DNA from: Schistocephalus solidus
Lineage: Eukaryota; Platyhelminthes; Cestoda; Diphyllobothriidea; Diphyllobothriidae
Assembly (NCBI GenBank): GCA_017591395.1
Contig: WEDG01003327.1
Coordinates: forward strand, 124,001-188,000
DNA: 64,000 nucleotides
Reading direction: 5' to 3'
The notes beneath the pieces are model-generated. The model was not told the origin of the DNA. It saw nothing but the letters and a program-made list of their open reading frames with translations, and did not search any database. Position 1 is the stretch's first letter. Every line of letters begins with the position of its first letter. Positions 1-11,640 of the stretch are shown here, in pieces. Made by a program: the position numbers and the translations under genes.

Positions 1-408
1 AAAGAAACCATAATTAATTTTAGCATCAACTTTATAACCAGTCTAAGCACATTACCTTCGTCCCACCCACCACCAGCCCCCAATCTCTCCCCTTCTAATA
101 AACCACACAGATGCACTAATTCCCTTGGGTGCGCCCGAATGGCAATGGATTTCTCAGCAGTTCTGGTGAGTGAAATTCAACTCGCCACATCTATATAATT
201 TTTAGTTTCCCTCACTTCTATTACATCAGTACACCGTAATTCAACCAACGGGAAATGCCGGCAAACCCTTTCGGATATTACATACGAGCATCGAAGTGGA
301 AAATAATTATACAAGGAGCAATGTTTAATGGTCTATTCCTCGCCAGTTGTAGCTGTCAAAGGTAGCTTGCCGATGCAAGCGAAAATGCGAGTCCCAGGAA
401 GTATTTGA
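1..408. other. Unassigned sequence at left edge
   Basis: No reading frame, RNA or repeat that I can support. Confidence 0.4.
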
Positions 409-605
409 GAATAAGTAGATGCGGTCGCTGGGACAAGAGCTTTATCCGCCTGACGTTTCAGATTCCAAGTCGAACCCAGTATCAGAGACAGTATCAGATA
501 CGGGTAATTCGTACACAGGGAGTTGTTGTAACAATAAAAATTCAGTCGCTATGCCTAGCGCCCCAGCGATCGTATCTACTTCTTATCAAAGGTAGTTGTT
601 AAAGC
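409..605 (-). mobile_element. Penelope-like element 3' end fragment
   Basis: On the minus strand this holds the same 3'-terminal block seen beside the GIY-YIG coding remnants at 16.9 and 55.2 kb: a hammerhead-like core (446-492), then a stretch ending in CTCTTGTCCCAGCGACC. No coding part is left. The plus-strand frame through it (405-602) is a by-product of the repeat, not a gene. Confidence 0.55.
446..492 (-). ncRNA. Degenerate hammerhead ribozyme motif (PLE 3' end)
   Basis: The minus strand reads CTGATAC, a TGGGTTC/GAATCT stem II with a 6-nt loop, then GAAACGTC and AGGC. Stem I can pair GTCT with AGGC. The core GAUGA is changed (G8 and A9 positions), so cleavage is not expected. Confidence 0.5.
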
Positions 606-1737
606 GAGCCTCACGCAATTCACGCAATGTAAGGGAAGGCAAATTAGTCCTCATATCCCACCGACCATTTATTTAAGTATTCTCTGACTGGCAGCATAGG
701 GAAAATTTTCATCCTTTAATATAATTTTTAAGGCTACAATTACTGCTCTTAAAGCGGTTTTTGTGGATTTAAACTCACAATTTCAAACATCATTTTTAAC
801 GGTCTTCAACAGAACAGTCGCTATGTACCACAGAACACTTTTTGATATTGACGTACCAGCCAAAGAAAATGTTTACTTGGTAAAAGGTAATAGTGAATGC
901 AAATAAACCCCTAACCGACGTTGCTGTTGAACAGGCTCGGGCTGCATTCATGTGGTTTCATGCCACTACCCACTTTTCGATGTATTATTCAGACAGACCG
1001 GCTACACTGATTACTTGAATGAAAAATATATGTCATTTACTTCCGTATGCAACCACTACCATGAAAAGCCATAGTTCAACTGGGTTTTGACAATGACTAG
1101 GAGACCAAGTTTCACGTACTCTATTTAGACTTGCTGAAAGGAACAATTTTCTTTGCAAAAAGCACCGAATTCCACAGAAACTATGATAAATACCGCATGC
1201 TGGTTTTTCATTGTTAAGCAGCCATCCTCAATTCCGAGTGAGCCATATTCTCGCGCCCTGCAATCAAAGTTACAGGCTACTGATTCAAATCTTGGTTCCT
1301 CTAGCACGAAGTTCAGATATTTCTGATTGATGGGGACAACCCAGTCTTCCTATATCTACCTCTCGTAACGCTAAGCTCCTTAATACCAACTGAACAGATA
1401 GAATTAAAAACGGTGTGTGGAACATGTTTCATTGTGTATCAAATCCCTTTGTAAAGGAGGGAGAAAATATGCGACACGTCTTTCTCCTGTATGTGCTCGT
1501 AAACCCACTTCATTTTAAAGCTAAGCTGAAGGAGGTCAAAGGAAATTTCAATAAATTTAAATAGCGAGAGTAGTTTGAAGTTAATCTCAATTAGGGGATA
1601 AAATATCGGATTTTAAGCTGCCCTTGAGCTTCAAAATAATCACTTACATCATTCTGTGAAATTTATGAGTAGAGGTGTAATTATCTATGGCAGATAACTA
1701 TGTCTCCATTTAAGGGCTGAAAGTGTGCTTACCTTCT
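606..1737. other. Unassigned AT-rich stretch
   Basis: Only short frames without recognisable motifs. Nothing is supported here. Confidence 0.4.
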
Positions 1738-1945
1738 CCGTTCACTCCACAGAATTTAGTTGAGGCAGTCTCTGGGTTTTTAGTTAGTAAAATTAATGAG
1801 GTGATTGTAAAATAATTTTTACCATTATTGACTGCGCATTGTTGACTGCTGACTTTCAGGTTTGATTACTATGTGCCTATCCTGCCAGAATCTAAAGAAT
1901 TTCTATACATTATTTACATGGAAATTGCGTCAAAGTTCTTTAAGG
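1738..1945. repeat. Diverged direct repeat, copy 1
   Basis: It matches 2913-3115 in the same orientation about 1172 bp away. Shared landmarks are CGTTCACT at the start, TATTGACT, CTGCTGAC, GTGCCTA and TACATG near the end, in the same order and spacing. Identity looks to be about two thirds. The copies bracket the microsatellite duplication at 1985-2313; they could be decayed terminal repeats of a non-coding element or an old duplication. Confidence 0.5.
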
Positions 1946-1984
1946 TGTAAATGAATTCTACGACAAGCAACTTTAACCGTTTTT

Positions 1985-2313
1985 TGCTTGTCTTCTCCAA
2001 TCTAATAGATGTTACTGACCATTTTGATGACGTCCGATATAGCAAAGACTAGTTAGAAAAAGAATGGACATTAGGCCAGACAGCAGTAGCATCAGCAGTC
2101 GGTAGCAGTCAGTAGCATCAGTCAGTAGCAGTAGCAGCAGTAGTAGCAGTAGCAGTAGTAGCAGTAGCAGCAGTCAGTAGCATCAGCAGTCGGGTGCTTG
2201 TCTTCTCCAATCTAATAGATGTTACTGACCATTTTGATGACGTCCGATATAGCAAAGACTAGTTAGAAAAAGAATGGACATTAGGCCAGACAGCAGCAGC
2301 ATCAGCAGTCGGG
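1985..2313. repeat. Perfect 210-bp-offset duplication around an AGC/AGT microsatellite
   Basis: The block starting TGCTTGTCTTCTCC at 1985 recurs base for base at 2195 for about 100 bp, up to CCAGACAGCAG. Between the copies lies an impure trinucleotide run of AGC, AGT and CAT units (about 2081-2193). Its last motif, CATCAGCAGTCGG, also closes the second copy at about 2313. No mismatch in the flanking block indicates a recent event. Confidence 0.9.
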
Positions 2314-2912
2314 TGTACCAGAAAACTTCATTTTATGGCGATTTTAGGCCAAACGAAACATTTACATTGTTGTTGTATTTTTTTGGAAAATAAAATGGTC
2401 TAAATGAAGGCCGTTATTATCAGAGCATATGCGTTGAGGATAGTGAAGAGTCGGCTTTTTGCACAAGGGCATGGTAGAACAATTTTATCAGATCCTTTGC
2501 GAAACTTACTGATTTTCTCGCATGACAAAGAACTGGTTGGCATTTATGCGAAGCTCTTTGATCTATAACTCTGGTCCACAACTTAAAGTTCAGTAATAGC
2601 ACAGAATGCGCGAATGGGCTTTCGGAGGGCACAGGATCACCACCCAAATATGAATAAACCGTGGGGTATTGAGGTTTCCAAATGTTTAAATGGCTAAAAT
2701 ACACAGTCGCTTGACTTTATCTGACGGTAGGTAATTCAGCATTTAGGCCATGAACAAGATGCAAGCAAGTAAGTCATCCTGAATCTTTTCAACATACTCA
2801 GCTTTACCGGTACCCTAATTTTTTAGGCAAAACCAGTGAGGAATTAAGTAGGTTCCTATTGGAAACCACATGCGACTTGCTGAAGACCTCTCAAGAGCTT
2901 AAAACTTTACAG

Positions 2913-3115
2913 TCGTTCACTTCGTAGAAAGTAGTTGAGGGCTTCTCTGACATTTAAGGTAGCTAAAATTTGAGATAATTTTAAATCATTTTTTTACTGA
3001 TATTGACTAACCATTGATAACTGCTGACATTCCGGTGTGCTCAGATAGTGCCTACTCTGCCGGAGGCTAGAAAATTCATATACAGCGGTTACATGAAACT
3101 GTCGTCGAAGTTCAT
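2913..3115. repeat. Diverged direct repeat, copy 2
   Basis: Partner of 1738-1945. It lacks the perfect duplication that follows copy 1. Confidence 0.5.
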
Positions 3116-3295
3116 GAGAGCCGTTTGCATTAATTTACCTTAAATTGATGAAGTGTCATCAGTTGAAACTATAACCCACGTCATATTTACCTACGCAATT
3201 ATTTTCTAACCTAATTACGGTAAGAGACGGGAAAAGCAACTGCCACGGTTAGTATAGGTGGTTTTGCAAAATATTCCAGGAAACATAGATATTTT

Positions 3296-3405
3296 CATAT
3301 CCTAACTCTAACCTTAAACTTTATTCGAAAATTAGCTTAAACCTAACCCAAACCCTAACGCTAGTTGCAAACGTAATCTGAACTATAACATTACCCTAAT
3401 TAAAA
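3296..3405. repeat. Degenerate telomere-like CCTAAC tract
   Basis: Imperfect runs of CCTAAC-type hexamers (CCTAACTCTAACC, ACCTAACCC, ACCCTAACG, TACCCTAATT) in roughly six-base register. They resemble the C strand of TTAGGG repeats but are heavily mutated. Similar G-strand tracts occur at 10085-10290 and 42825-42895. Confidence 0.55.
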
Positions 3406-4830
3406 CAGTAGCAGTAATCATGATGGACATTAGCACACCCCAACCCGAATAAGTTTAAAATTCCCATTCCCGTTTCCTGCTAATATTTCTTAAAATTCTC
3501 CTTGGAAATCATTAACAAGGATAGATAAATACGCACATCTTACCTAAGATTCAAATCCCTCTGGCAAGGAAGTCACCCTCAGCCGCGCTATGGACTTGGT
3601 TTTCACAGCTCTTGCTAAACTAGTGTCAGATCACCAGGTGTTTAAACTAACTTATTCTTTGAGTACCGAATTTCATGCAGTGAGCGAGATATCCGGCCAA
3701 ACGACTCATGACTGAGCGTCAAGCAGTCGAAAGCAAAGTTGTGTCCTTGTGATACTTAATGAGTCTCCATCAGGAACCTTCCATCGTTCTGTCTGAGAGT
3801 AAGTTCATTTCCAGGTATCCTCATTCAGATTTTATTGCCCGTTTCAAAAGAAAAACTGGCAGTTAGATTAAGTCGTGCAAATAATACCAGATTTGTTGAC
3901 TGCTCAGCAGTGCGTCTTTTGGATGCACGCGCTGTCACCTAATTACTGCTTGCAACCTCTATGTAACTCCAATTTCCCAGTTGACAGGTTAGTTCATAAC
4001 TGCTATGATACCGCTTATACTATCGAAATCAGCAAAGCAATCAAGACAATGATAGCCGAAAATGAACTTACACCAACACAAAATAAGGAACGCTTTTCGG
4101 TAGCCACTCATTCAATAGCTCCAGGACACAAGTTTGTTCTCAGCCTGATTTCGTGTTGACTGCAGGAACTCCGTTAGAAAACCCTTTGAGCAGCTACCGG
4201 TTGGCCAGGTGGTACAAGAAAAAGTTAGTGGAGTTTTAACTTTATCTGACCTTGACGATATGTTCCAGGAGTGGTTGAATCACTTGCCTTCCCTAGGTCA
4301 GCATATTTTCTGGTATTTAAACTTTATACAGCTGCCTCTAAAGACTCATCTTAATTGTTATCTCCATCACTTTAAGACCCTAACTGGATGAATTCAAAAT
4401 GACGAGGATTAGTTGAAGGCCTCCATTTGGTGTTTATGGCTGCGATACATAGCATATAAGTCGAGTTGTTAATCACCTCTGTTAAATTCCCGGCATTGAA
4501 CTCTGGTTGTGAAATAAACTAAAATCTCACTTTAAAATCTTGGTGTTAACAAATCCACTGAAATTTGCAGGGGATGTCTGTTGTTAGCAGTCTCTCTTAT
4601 TGACGTGTCTTGAACGTTGCATAATGTCTACCTTATTGTCTTCCGTTTTTGGGAACAAACGTACCCATAAGTTCTTTGAATAAATTCCTTCTCCGGAGTC
4701 AACTGAAATTCACTCCGCACTTCAACTCTGATTTACAATTCTAAGATTAAGTTTTGTTTTTTTTGTTTCTTTAAAATTTGAATAATGCATAAACACATAG
4801 TGAAAGTTAAAGAGGGATGCAGTGTCCGTC
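3406..4830. other. Unassigned sequence downstream of the receptor gene
   Basis: Two open frames on the plus strand (94 codons at 3875-4159, 60 codons at 4209-4391) have no motif I recognise and no splice or promoter context. I do not call them genes. Confidence 0.35.
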
Positions 4831-4832
4831 AA

Positions 4833-4838
4833 TTTATT
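4833..4838 (-). terminator. Candidate poly(A) signal of the receptor gene
   Basis: AATAAA on the minus strand, 268 bp downstream of the receptor stop codon. It is the first canonical hexamer I noticed there. The hexamer alone is weak evidence in AT-rich DNA. Confidence 0.35.
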
Positions 4839-5105
4839 GCCATCCTTCGTAAAAAATTCCCGCTGACTTCTGTTATAGTAGCCATGGAAGTGAAGAAAGC
4901 CCATGCTCAAAAAACCTTTTTGTCTGAGGGAAATTAATGTAACCCTGGCCAAAGCGAGAACAGGACGTTAAGCGCGAAAGAAGGAAAGGGGAGACATTGC
5001 TGTGCCTCGGAATGCGTTCAAATGACAGCATCCTGACTTCGGAAAGTGAGGATGTTTGAAATGAATATTTGACGATTGAATAAAGTGGAGAACTGCCATT
5101 CATGT

Positions 5106-7057
5106 CTATTTTGTGTCCTGTCTTGTTAAAAGCAGAGACACTGAGCGTGGCATAATGAAGTTCTCCGAGCGACTGACAGGAACCCAGTGGGACGACTCAT
5201 CTTCCTCTTTCTCCCCAACATTTTCTGCCTTCTCATCCACGTCAACAAAAGGAGCCCCCGTTGCTGGCCACTTTGCTTGCGACGACTCCTGTTCAGGCCA
5301 TGCAGTGGCCATCATCTCAAGGTCCGGCCACCGGTCAGTCAGCTGAGAACTCTTCCCCCGCGGGCGTCTCGTCACAAGACCTAGAGATCGCCAACAGGAC
5401 TTGCGCAACTCGGTATCCATCAGCAGCAGAACCAGCGGCAGGAGAAGACCCGTACTGGCGTAGGCCCACCATCGGAAATCAGCTAGTCGAGGAACCGTGA
5501 TCTGGATGAAACACTGACTGGAGAGTGTTGAGCGTAGGGACTGAGGATTCAGACCTGGAATGTAGTAGATGGTCTGTCGGATCTTGGGTTGTTCTGGCAA
5601 CTGACAGAGACCATAGGCTAAACTGGAGAGAATGAGTGGAGACCACACGCCCACAGCGACGATACAACTGACCATACTGATAGCTACAGCCATCTGCTCA
5701 CCTCGATAGGCTTGCAACCAGGTAGAATATTCACCGTCTGAAACAAAGTCGGGATTTCTGCCAGTAGTCTGTGCGGGGATCTGTCGCCTAGACTTGGCCA
5801 TTGCCTGCTTCGACTGCAAGCAGGAGGACTCGTAGACACGTGGGCCTCCATGAGGTTTTCCACAACTGGGCAAGGTGCCAGCCGACTGGCAGATGTGATG
5901 GGGCGGGAAAACGGCTTCTGCCTGTCTTGCCAATTTGCTGTGACTCAAGGACGGGGGGGTGACCATTGCTGCAAATGGAACCTGCGAGTTAACTATACGA
6001 TAATCATCTCCAGAAAGTACAGCAAGGGTGACTTGTCTCTTTTCGGCTAAGTTAGGTGTCAGGGCAGCATAAGGATTAATAGGATCGGAGCGTTCTACTG
6101 TGTATACCTGATTACCGGGTAGAGTAACTTTCCCGTGCCGTGGGCACTCATGAACAGAGGTTGACATAGACAGCGGGTCGGCCTCCGTACTCCCCTCGAC
6201 GTCTGCTAACTGCACCAGAGCAACACCAGGTGATGGGACATTGTCGAAAGTGTCTATCGTGTTGCTTCTCGACAGCTGTGTCTCAGTGATAGTTGAGGTG
6301 TGGGCCACAAGAGTCTCATTCGTGATGTCCCGTCGGAGTCCATAGGTATCAGTACTGCGAGAGCCGAAAGTTGATTCGCTGCAAACTAGCATAGCATAGG
6401 CTGGATTGTGTCTTCGTGTGCGGAGGACCTCTCCACTGCCGGTGATGGCCACACTATTGATGGACGCACTGGTGGTTTTAGCAGGTGGCTGCAGGAAGTT
6501 ACCAATCGTTTTGTCTGATTGGCGTTTTGAGAGATGAGACGTCATGCTCTTTTTTGTAGTCGCTTTTGAGGAAGTCTGTTTGCGAACAAGGAGGAGGGAC
6601 TTGAGAGTCTGCTGGGGTTCCTGATGGAGTCTACGGAGACGTTTCATCTGTAGTCCGGTGAGCACAAGGCAGGCAATAAGGGGCAGGGCGTAGGCGATGG
6701 TTGTGCGCATGATCAGAAAGTTTGGGTCCGAGATGACACAGGCGGCCTCAAACTGGTCGGCAAACTGAGTGGAAGGCGGGTGTTGACAGTCGCCAAAGAA
6801 TTTAGCCTTGTCTCTGTCACTGAGAGCCAGCTGACCGATGGCTTGAAGACCGGCGGCTACCCAGGGCGAACCAATTTTGAGCCATGTGGTGGGTCGTCGT
6901 CGGGCGGAAACCAAGTAAGTGCTGGGACCGCAGAGGCGTAGATAGGAGTCCAGACCAGAACAGAAGGCGTGAAGCAAGGCGAGGTTGCAGAAGAGTGTGT
7001 CCAGGTAAGTTGAAAACAGGCAGAAAATACGTAAATAGGAATCCATGGGTGTAGAAC
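5106..7057 (-). CDS. Orphan aminergic-like GPCR, coding exon 2 (TM3 to C terminus)
   Basis: Last coding exon of a rhodopsin-class seven-helix receptor at the plasma membrane. It starts after a pyrimidine-rich TCTTCAG acceptor (AG at 7059-7058) with two bases completing a Gly codon opened by exon 1, and ends at TAG. Numbering is for the joined 759-aa protein. TM3 has Cys122 (3.25) exactly 24 residues before Asp146 (3.49) and Asp129 at 3.32, the amine-binding position, in LDTLFCNLALLHAF. The DRY motif reads DSY (146-148). Trp175 is 4.50; Cys216 in loop 2 can bridge Cys122; Pro235 is 5.50. Loop 3 is about 310 residues and Ser/Thr-rich. TM6 has W581-S-P583 but Ala at 6.44; TM7 has Trp640 (7.40) and LPLVL (649-653) in place of NPxxY, then a helix-8-like DTELRKSCW. 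The receptor class is clear; ligand and coupling are unknown. Pseudogene status is unlikely given 650 open codons. Confidence 0.88.
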
Positions 7058-7099
7058 CTGAAGAGGAGGATTGGTAAGGGGCAGAAGAAACCATAAGTC

Positions 7100-8240
7100 T
7101 ATTAGCAAACGGTTTAATAATGTAAGTAAATATTGCAAGTGCACGCTGCCAAGAGTACTGAACAAATTTTAAAAATTTAATCGGAAAACTACGTCAAAAG
7201 AATATTACCTGTGCAAGTAAATGGCAACTGAGGATTTCTTTAAAATATGCGGCATTTTTTTTCTTATTTTGAAATGCATATGCAATGTATAAACGTCCAA
7301 ATGCTATTGTAAGCCGGAAGTTTACACCTAAGACGTGGTTTCAATGACTCAGGGAATTTATTTAGAGGAAGAGACATAATGCTGTTTAATAACGGCTTTA
7401 AATGAAAAAACCCATATACTTTAAATTTAAACCAAGTTGAATGGAAATATCAACATTTTTCACCGCCTTCGAATTAACACTTTTGCATACTTTCATTGTA
7501 AATACCAAATAAATTTAATTCATAAATCAACTAGTTTACCATAAAGAAATTCAAAATATAGTTAACCACTGTCAAAACGAAAAAAAAGGTCTTAAACCGT
7601 TCATACTTCCAGAAGCCATAATTCAAAAAATAAACTTGTACAGTAGAGCATAGAGTTTCGAATGTGCCACTAAATCTGAACCATATTTTTAAATTATATG
7701 CTAAATCGTATTTTATCGCCGATATTTAATGCCACTTCTTCAAAGTTTTTGAATCCAAGTTATGCGGCAACGTTAGCCATGCTGTTGAGAAGTTGAATAC
7801 ATTCTAGAACCTGGGCAGCTGATAATATCGCGTCTTCAAAAAATACCATTTAGCTTAAGTTCAAAGAGTCTCGCAGTAACTTATTTGGAGGACTGCATTC
7901 CCAATAAATTCGTGGCAAACCTTATTCAAGTCATTTTATTTGTGAATATTACCATGCGTGAGATATGTATTAATTTTGTCAAATTGATGTGAAATAGAAT
8001 ATCCTCTATAACGTATTTTAACACACTCTTTTTGTCTGTTGTATTGGCATAAGCATGAGTTCGAAGAAAATTTAAAAAGGTTAGAGCATGGCAATTTTTT
8101 AGGGTGGTTTATTTCACTGGAAGAAAACATTTACAGCTTGTAAATGGGTACTAATTTTTCTCCTGCTTAACACTTTTGCAGATAAAAGCCCCTTAATCAA
8201 CTAACCACTGAGTCTTGAAAGAAATTAGTAGTTAGTGTAT
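7100..8240. other. Unassigned AT-rich intronic sequence
   Basis: No coding or repeat structure recognised. Confidence 0.4.
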
Positions 8241-8600
8241 CTGTTGAGATTCGAAAGGGGAATAAAAGTAGTGCCGAAGGTGTGAACCGCTCACCAGCCA
8301 AGCGAGGCGGGCCTTTAGGCTAACATGTAACCACGCCGACTGTCCTTCAGGTCCTAGCCAAAAACATGGGCAAAATTCTTTAACGCATAACGAAGGACTG
8401 CGTAACTAAGACGACCGTTGCTTGCGCTGTGGCTACAGAGTGATGCTGCAGCGACTATTAGCAATTTGTCTGTCCTCGGTAGACTGATTCCAAAGCTTTA
8501 TGTACATCCGCTTGATGGCAAATATCCACCGGATGGGCCTAAGTTGGTGCAATGAGCGTAATCAATTGAACCTCCCTGATTCATGTTGAGACACATTATC
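8241..8600. other. GC-richer island, unidentified
   Basis: Base composition rises sharply against both flanks and the text looks like decayed element sequence, but I cannot assign it to a family or find a frame. Confidence 0.3.
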
Positions 8601-8880
8601 ATTTACTCTCCGATAATTTCCGAAAGGAATTTATTAAAAGCAGAAGTTTTATTTGCACACACTTTCAAAGAAATTGCTCTAAGGTTCTTTGAGCTTTAAA
8701 TAGAAGTTGACCTTTTAGGGTGCAGTACAAGACGCTTTCTATTTTTAGAATTAATTCAGCTATGTAGTTGGTTGTTAAAATTGGCCGCTATGGAACTGCA
8801 ACTGAGTTACTGTGTGTACAGCTACAAGTTGCTAAAAGTAAAAGTGCAGATCTAACATTCCTCCATTAAAAAATTTCACT

Positions 8881-9010
8881 TTACAATTTTGTCTGGTGAG
8901 AAGTCTGTTCATAAGAAGAAGAGGCGATCACTGGAGCATAATTTTTATTGACCTGACTTTTGTGAACCTCCCTCGAATCCATCATCAGAGACAGATGCAG
9001 AGCATTTGTG
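8881..9010 (-). mobile_element. Penelope-like element 3' end fragment
   Basis: The minus strand carries a hammerhead-like motif followed by AATAAA (TTTATT at 8944-8949 on plus) and the CCAGTGATCGCC-type terminus shared with the other PLE ends. No coding part remains. Confidence 0.55.
8949..8996 (-). ncRNA. Degenerate hammerhead ribozyme motif (PLE 3' end)
   Basis: CTGATGA is intact, then one extra T and a stem II of GGATTC with GGTTCAC. The second core strand reads AAAA instead of GAAA and the segment before GTC is changed, so it is probably inactive. Confidence 0.5.
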
Positions 9011-9679
9011 TCGGCAAAATTAATTTGGGCCTTTTTTACTAAAATATTTATGGTCTTTTTGAATGCAGGCACCATAACGCAAAAGTTTACATGTATTCAC
9101 CCCATAAAAATATAAATTATTTATTCCTTTAATGACTTCTTCTCTTACGGCAAACATTTGACTTTAATTCTTGTCAAGAAAAACCGTACTTTTGCGTGCT
9201 GCATTTCGTTATTTGTATACATTTTACTTTCCAGAGAGGTAAATAAACTCAATTTCATCATTCATTGATAAATCACGAAATAAAGTCCATTAACCGTACC
9301 ATTTACTACCGTGAATTAGGTAAACAAGGAGAAAATTCTTAAGTGGCAAATCATTGAATATTTTCTTGGCAAAATTTGGTTAGAATCTAGTGGCTCTTTG
9401 AGAGTGGGATATATCAAGTCAGCTAAATTTTATGAGGACAGCAATCCTCAATAATAATCGGGTTGTCCATGATGTACAGGTATTTTTGTCTGTTTTGGAT
9501 CAATCTAAGTGTTGAGTACGCTAACTTAGTATTGAAATAAGATGGCACTTGTGCACGCCATAGGTAGGCCACCCTTAAAATGGCACAGATAGTAGATGCG
9601 TTATACCGACATAGGGGGCAGATTGGGGCTAGCAAGCCTTTGTTAGAGTCCCGCGGCCGTTATAAATGCCACACACCTT
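9011..9679. other. Unassigned sequence
   Basis: AT-rich, with a GC-richer patch near 9540-9670 abutting the repeat at 9680. No gene seen. Confidence 0.35.
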
Positions 9680-9900
9680 AGGGGTGCGGTGGCGTCCCCA
9701 GTTGCGAGTTCCCGCCATGCCAACCAAAATCACCCCATCACACCTCTGACTTTCTTAACTATGTTTTTGCACCGGGCCCAGGTGGGTGAGGGAGGAGATG
9801 GTGCGGTTGATGCTGTGCAAGTCCAGCATCACTATAATCTAATTCATGCGCACCCTATGGATATTGGCGGGATTGGCAGTCGAACTGTCGTGTACTTCGT
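9680..9900 (+). repeat. Dispersed copy of the LINE-tail repeat
   Basis: The segment around 9770-9870 (GGGCCCAGGTGGGTGAGG, GTTGATGCTG, CTAATTCATGCGCA) aligns in order with 22460-22550 in the tandem repeat behind the LINE. It ends near GAACTGTCGTGT, as the 22-kb copy ends near GAACTGTCGTAT. Confidence 0.6.
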
Positions 9901-10084
9901 TTTATTGCTGGAGACAATCAACTGCATTACAACTCGGAAACCACTGAAAAACCAAAGCTATCAAAAGTAGTTCAGTACCTGCTATTTAAAAACTTACGTA
10001 AGGATTACTTATATGGTCCCAAACCAGGATCTGAGAGCAGGAACCACTCGCAATGCAGGCGGCTTTATGTCAAATTCAGGGGAA

Positions 10085-10290
10085 ATTTGGTTTAAGTTGA
10101 AGGTTGGAGTTAGGGTTATGTTTAAGGATAGGTTTACTGCCAGATTTATGGTTATTTTTGGCTTAAGGATTGGCGTAGCGGTTACTGTAGGTTTTTGCAT
10201 TAGAGTACGACTTGACTCCAGCTTAAGGTTACTGTTTATGCCTAAGTTAGGCCTCGTGTTAGAGGTGGGGCATAAATTATTTACTCTTCT
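10085..10290. repeat. Degenerate telomere-like GTTAGG/TTAAGG tract
   Basis: About 200 bp of imperfect hexamers on the plus strand (GGAGTTAGGGTTATG, CTTAAGGATTGG, CTTAAGGTTACTG, CCTAAGTTAGGCC). Frames through it on either strand translate into near-dipeptide patterns (minus strand 10009-10311, e.g. ITINLAVNLSLN), the expected by-product of a six-base period, so I do not call them genes. Confidence 0.6.
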
Positions 10291-10399
10291 TCTGATTAGT
10301 TTCATGACCACCTTTATTGTTGGGATATGGCGTTTCGATTTCCGTGTCCAGACAAGAGGCCACGTAGGTAATCCTTCATCTTAACATTTATTTTGTTTG

Positions 10400-10650
10400 G
10401 ACTTGAATATGACAGTAAGGCTTTGATCGTCTCTGACGAAGATATTCAACACTTGCAACACAGCTTGGTTTCAATAGGGTAGTGACTTGCGTCCAAATTA
10501 GCTTATAATGATAGAAGCCTAACACAGCATCCACCGCGCTCACTCCAGTCTCACAGACTCTGGCCCAGTGACAAAACACAGTCCAGAAGATTGGAGGGAG
10601 ATAGCGTGAAACTGACTGACATAGCGGGTGCTCGCATCTAGGCACACCAC
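10400..10650 (-). repeat. Dispersed copy of the LINE-tail repeat, inverted
   Basis: The reverse complement contains CACTGGGCCAGAGTCTG, GCGGTGGATGCTGTG, CTATCATTATAAGCTAATT and GACGCAAGTCACT, matching 22460-22560 and 9770-9870 in order. It faces the copy at 9680-9900 across the telomere-like tract. Confidence 0.6.
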
Positions 10651-10956
10651 CACATCAGGCATATTTTATATCTTTCTACTCCTACGCAGACGGACAACCT
10701 GTGGAATGCGATGAATCATTCTGTGTCGAAGACGGAATTAGTCCTTTCCTATAGTGTTGCAGAATAGAAGTTTTGTAATTGTGTCCTGGTAGATCGAATA
10801 AATATGCCCGTAATTCCGACGAAGACCAGCTGGTGAGAATAAGTGTGCTTTCAGTAAATTCTCAAAGGGCTATTAGGTGCGCAGGAGTAAGAGTCTTTTG
10901 GACACAAAACAACCTCATGCAAGTACCGCGCTTAGCGTAGCCAACGGTAGCTAAGC
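10651..10956. other. Unassigned sequence
   Basis: Nothing recognised. Confidence 0.35.
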
Positions 10957-11260
10957 TGTATGCACTAATCTGCGTCCTCCCTCTCTCCCACTACACATCC
11001 TAGGGAACGGCTAAACCTGACCTTCACTGCCACCTAACGCACTCTCTCTTATTATCCTCTGCCTCCCCCTATAAACACACCTACTCGCATGAAAAGACAA
11101 AGATGACTGATTAAATGTTTTAATCAGTACAGTGTTTTCCTATAAATGTACTATTCTACAGAGAATTTATCGAAAGCATACGTTTACTCACCAAATGGTC
11201 CTCTGGACCCCTCACTGGGAATTTTCGCGGACCTAAATATTGTAATCGTATGTCCACTTC
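10957..11260 (+). repeat. Single arm of the foldback family
   Basis: It matches the right arm of the palindrome at 29257-29760: a C-rich tract (CCTCCCTCTCTCCCAC), then GAGAATTTATCGAAAGCA at 11159 and the following GGTCCTCTGGACCC and GGGAATTTTCGC. No left arm precedes it. Confidence 0.6.
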
Positions 11261-11630
11261 TCTTATTTTCTTCAGATAGCCAGGAAAAGTTGGGATTCAG
11301 GTTCTGGTTATCCAAAATTGTGCTCCACTTATTTCAAAAAAATATATGTTTATTCACTTAGCTAATTACAAACCAAATCTGGATATAGTATAAGCAATGA
11401 ATTAACCAAATATTTCAAATCTCTGACTTCAAACGATTTGCCTCTTCCAGGATTTTCATGACAATTGAAATCACTGTTTAACCTCTTGCTGACTTGTACC
11501 AAGTTAGTAGTAAAGTCCCGATAAGTTGATATTTAACGTTATCCATCAAAGTAACCATAAACTGAGGTGAAGTTTCGCATTTCAGGTTTGTGTATAAGTA
11601 GGGAAGGCAGTTCATTTGCCGGAATCATGG
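11261..11630. other. Unassigned AT-rich stretch
   Basis: Nothing recognised. Confidence 0.35.
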
Positions 11631-11640
11631 CGTTATTTAT

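Noticed and set aside
10009..10384. Overlapping open frames on both strands
   Set aside because: Created by six-base periodic telomere-like DNA; both translations show the resulting low-complexity pattern.
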